Shown: positions 24,801 through 36,800 of the stretch, piece after piece
Layout of the letters: each line of letters begins with the position of its first letter
How positions within the stretch are numbered: the first letter of the stretch is position 1
From: Nemertoderma westbladi
Lineage: Eukaryota; Xenacoelomorpha; Nemertodermatida; Nemertodermatidae
Direction of reading: 5' to 3'
Assembly (NCBI GenBank): GCA_032718475.1
Contig: JAUCBJ010006640.1
Span: 1 to 62,205 of the forward strand
DNA: 62,205 bases
Translations under genes and position numbers: made by a program
The notes under the pieces: model-generated
The model's database searches: none
Seen by the model: the letters and a program-made list of their open reading frames with translations, nothing else
What the model was told of the DNA's origin: nothing

Positions 24801-27800
24801 ACCGCCCGCCACCCACGCGGCAGTAAACACGTAATCGCCGACGCCTTCTCCCGCGCCCCCCGGAACTCCCCAACCTCCGACGACATCCTCCTCACCCTGG
24901 AAGACGACGCCAACCGGGAGTTTATCGTCTCCGCGGCCGTCGCCGCGTCCGCTGCCACCCCGTCGGTCGAATCTTGGGACGCGCGGCTTGACCAGATCCG
25001 GGAGGCCGGGCAGCGCGACCCCGTGTACCGCACGCTCCTCGCCACCATTCGGGACGGCTGGCCGACGTCCAAACACAACGTCAGTCGGCCCTACTTCCAG
25101 TTCCGTCCATTCTCCGCGGGCCCCAGCTCTATATCCCCGTCGAACTCCGTCCCGAGACGCTCTGGCTACTCCACACCGCCCACCAGGGACTCACTAAAAC
25201 TCGGGAGAGGGCGTGTCGCTCCGTCTGGTGGCCCTCCACTCCATACCCAACGACATCAAACAGACTGTCGAGCGCTACCAACCCTGTCAGGCAGCCCTCC
25301 CATCGCACCCACCCGAGCCACTCCTACGGAACCCGGACGCCACCCGCCCGTTCCAAAGAGTACACACCGACATATTTGTCCTAGACGGCACCAACAACCT
25401 CGTTGTGACCGACGAATTCACCGGCTGGCCCACCCTTTATAAACTCGGCCAGAACTCAACCTCCCCAGTAATAATCGACTGCCTCTGCCGCCTCTTCTTG
25501 GCCACTGCGGTACCGACCGTTATCTGTCCAGACAACGGGCCCCAGCTGGTGTCCGACGCCGTCCGGTCATTCCTGTCCGACTAGGGTGTCCGACTGGAGC
25601 CCTCTACACCCTACCTACCGCGCACCAACGGCTGCGCCGATGCGGCCGTCAAAGCACTAAAGAAGTTGGTCCACGGGGCACGCCACAACTCCGACGAGAT
25701 CGCGAAGGGCATCCTCGCCTTCCGCAACACCGCGCGTTACGGCGGCCGCTCCCCGGCAGAACTTTTATACGGCCGCAACGTCAGGGAGGCCCTACCCGTC
25801 CACTTCACCGCGTTTGATCCCAAGTGGCAAAAGACCTTCACAGAGCTCGACGCCACATCCGCGACCAATCAAAACCTGCTCGCTGCAAATTACGACCGCC
25901 ACGCCCGCAGACTTAAGGCTATGCCGGTTGGGACACCAGTCCTCATCCAGGACCCGACAACCAAACGCTGGACTGGCCACGGCCAGGGAACCATCGCCGA
26001 GGGCCTCCCCAACCATGACTACCTGGTCCGACAGACCAGTGGCCGCGTACTCCGCCGGAACCGCATTCTACTCCGGCAGCGCCACTTCACTACGGGGTGC
26101 GCCACCCCGACCTAACCACAGGGCGACCCCCATCAACCAGAGACACCGAGGCAGCCAGTGGCACCTCCGACACCGGCCCTACCACAGCCAACATGGGCTG
26201 AAATGGCCACAGCCAGCCCCACAACCGGTTACCCCTCCGATCCAGACTAGGTCGGGGAGAATAATAAAACCGCCCTTACGTTACTCGAACAGCGAGTATA
26301 ACAAACTAGAGTAACCCGTTCCTCAGCAATAAATTGTTTATAAACTATTTGTTTTGAGGCGCTAACGCCAACCCCACCCCACCTAAAGAGGGGTATGTGT
26401 AGTATCATCATAAGCCCTACGCCTTTGGCCCGCTAGATGGCGTAGCTATCTTGGTTATGTTATGTTTATTATATCCATCCTGATTATACAGTTGTACATA
26501 CGTACTACGGCTTTCTGCATTGCTGCACCCTGCCCTCCTGATTAGTCAATTAGCACTAGTTAAATTAACAGCAGTTAGGGAGATGAATTTTGCATTCTTG
26601 CACTGTGAGTGGAAAATACAAATTTGAAACTTGTTTAGTCTGCTGAATCCATGGCTCAGAGGGGTCCTGCTTTCGGAATTTAGTTAGATATTAGTTGAAA
26701 GTGATCTATTTAAAAAAACGTTAACTAATTACATTTGGCTCATATGAAGTATACCAGACTTTCTGCTTTCTAGTTTACCTCTACTGTATGTGAAGAATAC
26801 CAGACTTTCTGCCGTTATATTTCGCTTTGCATTTACCCCCTTGTGAAGAATACCAGGTTTTCACCAAAAACACAGGTTACAGAAGGGCTGAATGCCTGAA
26901 TCTAACCAAAACAATAAACTAATTAGTATATATACAGGATATAAGACAGAAACTAGAGCTATAAAACACTTAATAAAGATAAATTTAAAAAAATAAAACA
27001 TCTTCATATGTAAAATTCCAATAAAATGTCGACCGAAAAGTAAAATCCTGGTATTCTTCACATGGGCGCTAAATTTGCAGTGACAAGTTAAATAAAACCA
27101 CTTTAACTAAATAACATCAAATGACAACTTAATTAACTAGTTGAATTTTAACTAGTTGAACAGCACTGGCTACGAGTTAGATTCCCACTACTGTCACGGG
27201 AGCGACCCCTGAGAGCACTACGTCACCTACAAAACCAATATGTCACCTCAAACAGTTATTAGCCAAGTCACATGACTGCGCAATCTACTACATATTACAG
27301 TAGAGCTATTGTGTTTACTATATTTATTGGTAGAGTGCATTGTAATTACATACTGTACCTACAAAGCGACAACATCCTAATATTATGCTGCCGCCAATAG
27401 AGAGAGAGAGAGAGATTAATTAAAGACAAATAAACCGATTACTCTACTGGCCGTCAACCAATAGCAAAACACCTGTCCTGACACTGATTGGTCAGGACAG
27501 AACCTATTAGCCTTCTCTCCCCCTCTAACTGTAGGATCTACCAATGTAACCACAATCTATAGTTCTGTGTTGTGGCATCTCATATGCTGAGAGGCCGCAT
27601 TAGATTTTATGGTAGTTGTATTACTGACAGTGTTACTGTTACATCATTGACCCGGAGTTCTTTGTGCAATCACACTGGGCTCAGTCCTTAATCTATTACC
27701 GCACTGATTACTGTTTATTACCGATGTCATATTATATTATACATGGAGGGAAAGACAAGAAGCTAGTTTTCCCCAGAGTCCAGGTCAGGAACACCCGTCC

Positions 27801-30800
27801 CCTACAGCACCAGTAAATACAGATCCCTTTATCAGTGGAACTGTATCACCCCCACTCCGTATCCGGCCGCAGCAACACTCAAAGACCTAGCCGCCTACCG
27901 TGAAGACACCCACCTGAGTCCTCGTTAACTTCAGTATCTTTACTAATGTCCAATTTTGTTTCGAGCACAATTTTTTGTACTGTGATATCTTTTTATTTAT
28001 AGCAATATGGTCAGCCACTTTATAATTATTCTTCACTCTATCTATCAAAGGCCTGAAATGCCTCAACTGTAAGTTCAATCATCAAACTAAATTTATTTCT
28101 AACAAAATTATTTATATATCAATAACTATAAATACTTTATACCTAGTGTACATCTACACAACACCTAAATTCAGTAATATCAATAATGTATTTTTAATAA
28201 TATGAAGAAAAATAGAATCTTCTATTTTCTGATTCCTAGGAGTAGTTAAACCAGTGGGGATGAACTTTGAGCTTCGCGATCGCCGATCGGATCTTCGTAA
28301 AATAATGGATCGTCTCAACGCTGTTGAGAAGAAACTCAATCAACAAGCCACCCAATTCGGTACAGCATTCCTCTGGAAGATAGAGAACATCGAAGAGAAA
28401 CAGGGGATGGCCGCCGAGGGAGAGAAAATAACGTTGTACAGGTGGGATATGTACAGAGGTACAATGCAGGCCTACGTGTTTATAAGTTCATGGGCATGAA
28501 CTGTAACCTGTTCTATTGACTTTCGTTTATTGATTTGGTTAGATTAATAGTGATCATTTCCCTTAATTTACATTGAGACGATAAATTAATTTGCCGATAT
28601 GCGCCCAGCTCCCCCACCCCCATCACGAATTGATTTTTATAAGCCTCACCGCGTAATGTGGTGGTGTTGTATTCCCTTATTCATAAAATAAAGATTAAAA
28701 AAGTGGTAATCCTATATACTGTATGTTATGTTGGACAATACCTTACTGTATATACACATATTTTGGTGTATTTGTTATTGTTTTTACATAATGTATAAAT
28801 AAATTTATCTATATTACACCATGAACCGTAATATATAGTGTCATTTTCTGATGTCACGGACCACCCCCCCCCCCCCCCCAGATTTTGCTACAAATCTGTA
28901 TCATATTGCTTGAAATTTGAAACACAACTAGTTCAACTCACCGTGGTTGTTACAATGAAGCCGGAATTTTCGACTTCGCCTTTAATTTTTTTTAATAAGC
29001 GTTTTAAAAAAGTGTCTTTTGCGAAATCACACCCTCCGTATCGTGGCTATTCTTCAGATTAGTCGTTTTTCATATCATTAAAAAGCTTGCGTTGCAAGGA
29101 TTTCAAATGTGTAACAATATCTGAATTTCGTTGAGAAACAGCTGAGATATAGGCGTTCAAAGATTGTAAAAATTATCGTTCGCTAGATGCCATTTACTCT
29201 ATTTAATAAATTAACAATGTTCTGGAACATTTAGTTTATGTATGAATAGCTACGCAATAGATATATTGGATAGAATTACCGCTGTTGCCTACCAACTCAT
29301 AAAATAAATAACACGTTCTAGAATTTTGTGTATTTATTAAATAGAATAAATGGCCTACAGGGAACGATAATTCTTGCAATCTTTGAACGCCTATTTCTCT
29401 GCTGTTTCTCAATGAAATTCAGGTTACATATTTGGAATCCTTGCAACGCAAGCTTTCTATTGATATGAAAAAATTACGACTAATCTGAAGAATGGCCATG
29501 ATACGGAGGGTGCGATTTCGCAAAAGACACTTTTTTAAAACGCTTATAAACAATTTTAATGGCAAATTCGAAAATTCCGGCTTCATGGTAACAACGACGG
29601 TGAGTTGAACTAGTTGTGTTTCAAATTTCAAGCAATATGATAAAGATTTGTAGAAAAATCTGGGGGGGGGGGGGGGGGGGTTCCGTGTCATCAGAAAATG
29701 ACACTATATTACGGGTCATGGTGTATATATATATATAACTCCAACTGGGGGCCATAGGGCCACTCCTTAATAATTAAGATATAAACTAGTACATTAACTA
29801 TCGAATAATAATAGAACAAGATAAGCATGTTAATAATAATATCTATTAATTGTTAGAAAAATCCGATGCAAAAAATTACACGGCTCCAATATAATGACTA
29901 TTATATATATCTTGTTGGATATTCATTTGCAATACATTTCTATAGGAAAAGTACATAACACAAAACGACCACAGGGCCACCTAAATTTTCTGGTAATTTT
30001 TGTGTAATTTACACATCAAAAACACATTCTAGAACTCAGATCTTTTCCGAAAATGCTTTGTTAGACTTTTCTACACCGTTTTTATTCATTTCAAAACTTA
30101 TGTATATTTTAATATATAATTTTATATATCTTTGATTCCATGACTAACTTGTAGGTATTTGAACCAAGATGGTTGGTTATCTGAGACAAAGTTGAAAAAT
30201 TAGTTAGTGTGATTTAAAAACTTTGTAATTAAATTTTGGTTACGAAATTTTTATTGGAGCTATTTGATATCTTTAATGCAGATGATCCTCTTTGTGCTTG
30301 CAGTCAAATACCGTATTATTACGTTTTTATTACATAAAACCATGACATAAAAAATAGTGGCCCTATGGTTTTGACGGATCTTTATTATAACAGATATATA
30401 GATTTTACCTTTAGAGTTAAAGTCTATTGATTTTTTTATACACCAGAGGGACTAGAACAAATGAATTAATTATTATTGAATTGTATAAACGGCGTGCTGT
30501 ATTTTTTTAATTTAAATTCTACATTTATGCTACTTTCTAATAGTTTTTTTATTCCGCTCACTGAATAGAATGTATACGGAATATAACGCTCTCTGAGTAT
30601 AATGCTCACTGAATAGAACGCTCACTGAATAGAACGTTCATTGCGTGGAACCCTCACTCAATAGAACACTCACTGAATAGAACGCGCATTAAATAGAATG
30701 CTTACTGAGTATAATGCTCACTGAATAGAACGCTCACTGAATAGAACGTTCATTGCGTGGAACGCTCACTCAATAGAACACTCACTGAATAGAACGCTCA

Positions 30801-33800
30801 CTAAATAGAATGCTTACTGAATAGAACACTCACTGAATAGAACGTTCATTGCGTGGAACGCTCACTCAATAGAACACTCACTGAATAGAACGTTCACTGA
30901 AAAGAACGCTCACTGAATAGAACACTCACTAAATAGGATGCTTACTGAATATAACGTTCACTGAATAGAACGCTCACTGAATAGAACACTCACTGAATAG
31001 AACATTCACTGAATAGAACACTCACTGAATAGAACACTCACTGAATAGAACGCACACTGAATAGAACGCTCACTGAATAGAACACTCACTGAATAGAACA
31101 CTCACTGAATTGAACACTCCCTGAATAGAACACTCACTGAATAGAACGCACACTGAATAGAACGCTCACTGAATAGAAAGCTCACTGAATAGAACACTCA
31201 CTGAATAGAACGCTCACTGAATAGAACGTTCACTGAATATAACACTCACTGAATAGAACGCTCACTGAATAGAAAGCTCGCTGAATAGAACACTCACTGA
31301 ATAGAACACTCACTGAATAGAACGCTCACGGAATAGAACGTTCACTTAATAGAAAGCTCACAGAATAGAACGCTCACTGAATAGAACGTTCACTGAATAT
31401 AACACTCACTGAATAGAACGCTCACTGAATAGAAAGCTCACTGAATAGAACACTCACTGAATAGAACACTCACTGAATAGAACACTCACTGAATAGAACG
31501 CTCACTGAATAGAACACTCACTGAATAGAACGCTCACGGAATATAACGCTCACTGAATAGAAAGCTCACTGAATAGAACACTCACTGAATAGAACGCTCA
31601 CGGAATAGAACGTTCACTGAATAGAACACTCACTGAATAGAACGCTCACTGAATACAACGTTCACTGAATATAACACTCACTGAATAGAACGCTCACTGA
31701 ATAGAAAGCTCACTGAATAGAACACTCACTGAATAGAACACTCACTGAATAGAACACTCACTGAATAGAACGCTCACTGAATAGAACACTCACTGAATAG
31801 AACGCTCACGGAATATAACGCTCACTGAATAGAAAGCTCACTGAATAGAACACTCACTGAATAGAACGCCCACGGAATAGAACGTTCACTGAATAGAACA
31901 CTCACTGAATAGAACGCTCACTGAATAGAACGTTCACTGAATATAACACTCACTGAATAGAACGCTCACTGAATAGAAAGCTCACTGAATAGAACACTCA
32001 CTGAATAGAACACTCACTGAATAGAACGCTCACGGAATAGAACGTTCACTTAATAGAAAGCTCACAGAATAGAACAGAACGCTCACTGAATAGAACGTTC
32101 ACTGAATATAACACTCACTGAATAGAACGCTCACTGAATAGAAAGCTCACTGAATAGAACACTCACTGAATAGAACACTCACTGAATAGAACACTCACTG
32201 AATAGAACGCTCACTGAATAGAACACTCACTGAATAGAACGCTCACGGAATATAACGCTCACTGAATAGAAAGCTCACTGAATAGAACACTCACTGAATA
32301 GAACGCTCACGGAATAGAACGTTCACTGAATAGAACACTCACTGAATAGAACGCTCACTGAATACAACGTTCACTGAATATAACACTCACTGAATAGAAC
32401 GCTCACTGAATAGAAAGCTCACTGAATAGAACACTCACTGAATAGAACACTCACTGAATAGAACACTCACTGAATAGAACGCTCACTGAATAGAACACTC
32501 ACTGAATAGAACGCTCACGGAATATAACGCTCACTGAATAGAAAGCTCACTGAATAGAACACTCACTGAATAGAACGCCCACGGAATAGAACGTTCACTG
32601 AATAGAACACTCACTGAATAGAACGCTCACTGAATAGAACGTTCACTGAATATAACACTCACTGAATAGAACGCTCACTGAATAGAAAGCTCACTGAATA
32701 GAACACTCACTGAATAGAACACTCACTGAATAGAACGCTCACTGAATAGAACACTCACTGAATAGAACGCTCACGGAATATAACGCTCACTGAATAGAAA
32801 GCTCACTGAATAGAACACCTACTGAATAGAACGCTCACGGAATAGAACGTTCACTGAATAGAACACTCACTGAATAGAACGCACACTGAATAGAACGCTC
32901 ACTGAATAGAACACTCACTGAATAGAACACTCACTGAATTGAACACTCCCTGAATAGAACACTCACTGAATAGAACGCACACTGAATAGAACGCTCACTG
33001 AATAGAAAGCTCACTGAATAGAACACTCACTGAATAGAACGCTCACTGAATAGAACGTTCACTGAATATAACACTCACTGAATAGAACGCTCACTGAATA
33101 GAAAGCTCGCTGAATAGAACACTCACTGAATAGAACACTCACTGAATAGAACGCTCACGGAATAGAACGTTCACTTAATAGAAAGCTCACAGAATAGAAC
33201 GCTCACTGAATAGAACGTTCACTGAATATAACACTCACTGAATAGAACGCTCACTGAATAGAAAGCTCACTGAATAGAACACTCACTGAATAGAACACTC
33301 ACTGAATAGAACACTCACTGAATAGAACGCTCACTGAATAGAACACTCACTGAATAGAACGCTCACGGAATATAACGCTCACTGAATAGAAAGCTCACTG
33401 AATAGAACACTCACTGAATAGAACGCTCACGGAATAGAACGTTCACTGAATAGAACACTCACTGAATAGAACGCTCACTGAATACAACGTTCACTGAATA
33501 TAACACTCACTGAATAGAACGCTCACTGAATAGAAAGCTCACTGAATAGAACACTCACTGAATAGAACACTCACTGAATAGAACACTCACTGAATAGAAC
33601 GCTCACTGAATAGAACACTCACTGAATAGAACGCTCACGGAATATAACGCTCACAGAATATAACCCTCACTGAATAGAACGCTCACTGATTAGAACGCTC
33701 ACTGAATAGAACACTCACTGAATAGAACGTTCACTGAATAGAATGCTTACTGAATAGAACACTCACTGAATAGAACGTTCACTGAATATAACGTTTACTG

Positions 33801-36800
33801 AATAGAACACTCACTGAATAGAACACTCACTGAATAGAATGTTTAAATGAATAGAACGCTTACTGAATGTAACACTCACTGAATAGAACGTTCACTGAAT
33901 AGAATGCTTACTGAATAGAACACTCACTGAATACAACGCTCACTGAATAGAACACTCACTGAATAGAACGTTCACTGAATAGAATGCTTACTGAATAGAA
34001 CACTCACTGAATAGAACGTCCACTGAATAGAATGCTTACTGAATAGAACACTCACTGAATAGAACGTTCACTGAATATAACGTTTACTGAATAGAACACT
34101 CACTGAATAGAACGCTCACTGAATAGAACGTTTAAATGAATAGAACGCTTACTGAATGTAACACTCACTGAATAGAACGTTCACTGAATAGAACGCTCAC
34201 TGAATATAACGTTTACTGAATAGAACACTCACTGAATAGAACACTCACTGAATAGAACACTCACTGAATAGAACACTCACTGAATAGAACACTCACTGAA
34301 TATAACGTTTAAATGAATAGAACGGTTACTGAATGTAACACTCACTGAATAGAACGCTCACTGAATAGAACGCTCACTGAATAGAACGTTCACTGAATAT
34401 AACGTTTACTGAATAGAACACTCACTGAATAGAACGCTCACTGAATAGAACAATCACTGAATAGAACGTTTAAATGAATAGAACACTTACTAAATAGAAC
34501 ACTCACTGAATAGAACGTTCACTGAATATAATGCTTACTGAATTGAACGTTCACAGAATATAACGTTCACTGAATAGAACGATCATTGAATTGAACGTTC
34601 ACAGAATATAACCCTCACTGAGTAGAATGCTCACTGATTAGAACGCTCACTGAATAGAACACTCACTGAATAGAACGTTCACTGAATAGAATGCTTACTG
34701 AATAGAACACTCACTGAATAGAATGTTTAAATGAATAGAACGCTTACTGAATGTAACACTCACTGAATAGAACGTTCACTGAATAGAATGCTTACTGAAT
34801 AGAACACTCACTGAATAGAATGCTTACTGAATAGAACACTCACTGAATAGAACGCTCACTGAATAGAACACTCACTGAATAGAACGTTCACTGAATATAA
34901 TGCTTACTGAATAGAACACTCACTGAATAGAACGTCCACTGAATAGAATGCTTACTGAATAGAACGTTCACTGAATATAACGTTTACTGAATAGAACACT
35001 CACTGAATAGAACGCTCACTGAATAGAACACTCACTGAATAGAACGTTTAAATGAATAGAACGCTTACTGAATGTAACACTCACTGAATAGAACACTCGC
35101 TGAATAGTACACTCACTGAATAAAACGCTCACCTAATAGAAGGCTTATTGCATTTTAGAAGATAATCAGCTTTAAATAGAAATAAAACTACTGTATTATG
35201 ACAGAACCTAACAGCGCAGGGGTTAATAACAACCACTCATAGGACCTAAAGACGCAACACCTAACGTCCAAAGGACCTTCTAACGCCTTACAACTACTTC
35301 ATACCATAGGGCCACTGTGGCCCTATGGCACGGTTAAACCATAGGGCCACCTTTCCGACCATAGGGCCACTGTTGGATATTGAATAGAACCATAAGGCCA
35401 CCGACTTACATCCATAAGTGGCCCTAAGGTTGTGTGTTGGATATATATATATATCTAATGATTGTGGCCATAAGTCATTTTGAAAGATCAAACAAAATAT
35501 ATATAACTTTTATGTAGAATTTAGCGATCTTATGGTTGCATATTATATAGTATTATAAAATGTATAATCATATTCTATATAATTCCAGCAATTTCTACAC
35601 TTTAGCCAAATCGGGAAATCCTTGGTAGGACTGGTCATATGGATGCACAACACATTTTGATGATATAAGAATATTTAATTAGTTATGTATATCTATATAA
35701 CTTTATATATATTTTTGGTTTGTTTATAGGACTGTTACTAAGATAAAACATTTCCATTTTTAATGAAACATCAATTTCACGTTTTTGCCTAACGGACTAC
35801 ACCCTATCACAACATTTAATGAATTAAAATTGTTTTTACTAACTAGTAAACATCATTATGTCCAAATATCACGATTTAGAGTTATGACCGCTGATCATAG
35901 TACCAAACGAGAGAGAGCGAGCTTTGTTCAATAAGAAACGAAGTATGAAATTTTGATACCTTACATTAAAGTATCACAACTAAAAATGCTAAATAATAAA
36001 TTAATCACATTAATATTGTAACATTTATATCAATTTACGCTATTAATTGCAGACTACAACTACCACTAACTAGACCTAAAATTATAGCTGTTGTTATAAA
36101 ATAATGAATGCCCTCACGCTTTTAAAAATTTTTAATATTAATAAGCTAAATATTATCATCTGCAACTTGAGCTGTATTCTATTTCTTCATTTATTCCAGC
36201 ATTGTTCCCTTGTCCTTTGCTTTGGCCTCTGAAAAAATATGCTTTTACAATCCCTCGAATATACGGATAAAAAGTTGGACAAAAAATAATTATTTAGAAT
36301 AGTAATTTTCAAAATTAACAAAATTCATATAAGTTTGAGATAAAATATGCATAAAATATAAATCAACTTCCTAAATTCCATAAAACTGTATCTTTGCTAA
36401 ACATTTGTTAGTTTATTTGCTATAATTATATTGCATTTTCGTTTCTTTTAAGTTTTAAATTCATGAAATAATTAATGATATTGTATTAATTATCCAAAAT
36501 ATAACTTAAAAAAAAACATAATAATAGTTATAATAATATGACATGCAACCATAAGACATATCAACTGCTTATGGTGCATGATTTATTTAAACTATATTTC
36601 AGATTGAGTTTTGGTGTATTGGAAGGTTTGAGGTAATTGAAGTTTTAGCATTATTCTTTATAAACCTTTCCTACTAAATATACCGAATAATGTTGAAATT
36701 TAATAGGCAGCCATATAACGAATCATTATAAAGAAAAATTTATAAAATTGTGCATTATTACTAGATACAACAATTATTGTATTTTTCTTTTTATTCATAT

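Larger units (their letters stand above)
21770..26548 (+). mobile_element. Mag-like Gypsy LTR retrotransposon, complete ends, coding-defective
   Basis: 4,779 bp with two 153-bp LTRs that differ at one position. The flanks ATTAA and ATTAG suggest a 5-bp target duplication with one change. The internal region is strongly GC-rich, unlike the AT-rich surroundings. Gag has two zinc knuckles, and pol follows the order PR-RT-RH-IN of Gypsy elements. The single-chain gag-pol style and IN motifs recall the Mag/SURL lineage. Frameshifts, stops and substituted catalytic residues show that it cannot make its own enzymes. Confidence 0.93.
20628..27168. mobile_element. hAT-like DNA transposon, non-autonomous, with three nested insertions
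   Basis: The ends CAGTGCTGTTCAACTA (20628) and TAGTTGAACAGCACTG (ending 27168) are inverted repeats. Subterminal TTAACTAA-type words occur at both ends. The 8-bp flanks ACTACGAC (20620-20627) and GCTACGAG (27169-27176) agree at six positions, fitting an aged 8-bp duplication. CAGTG...TTCAAC ends recall hAT/Charlie-type elements. Inside are a TTAA foldback (20766-21653), an LTR retrotransposon (21770-26548) and a small MITE (26838-27067). No hAT transposase remains. Confidence 0.75.

Noticed and set aside
30554-35143. CRISPR-like regular repeats
   Set aside because: The array is continuous with no unique spacers, in an animal genome.
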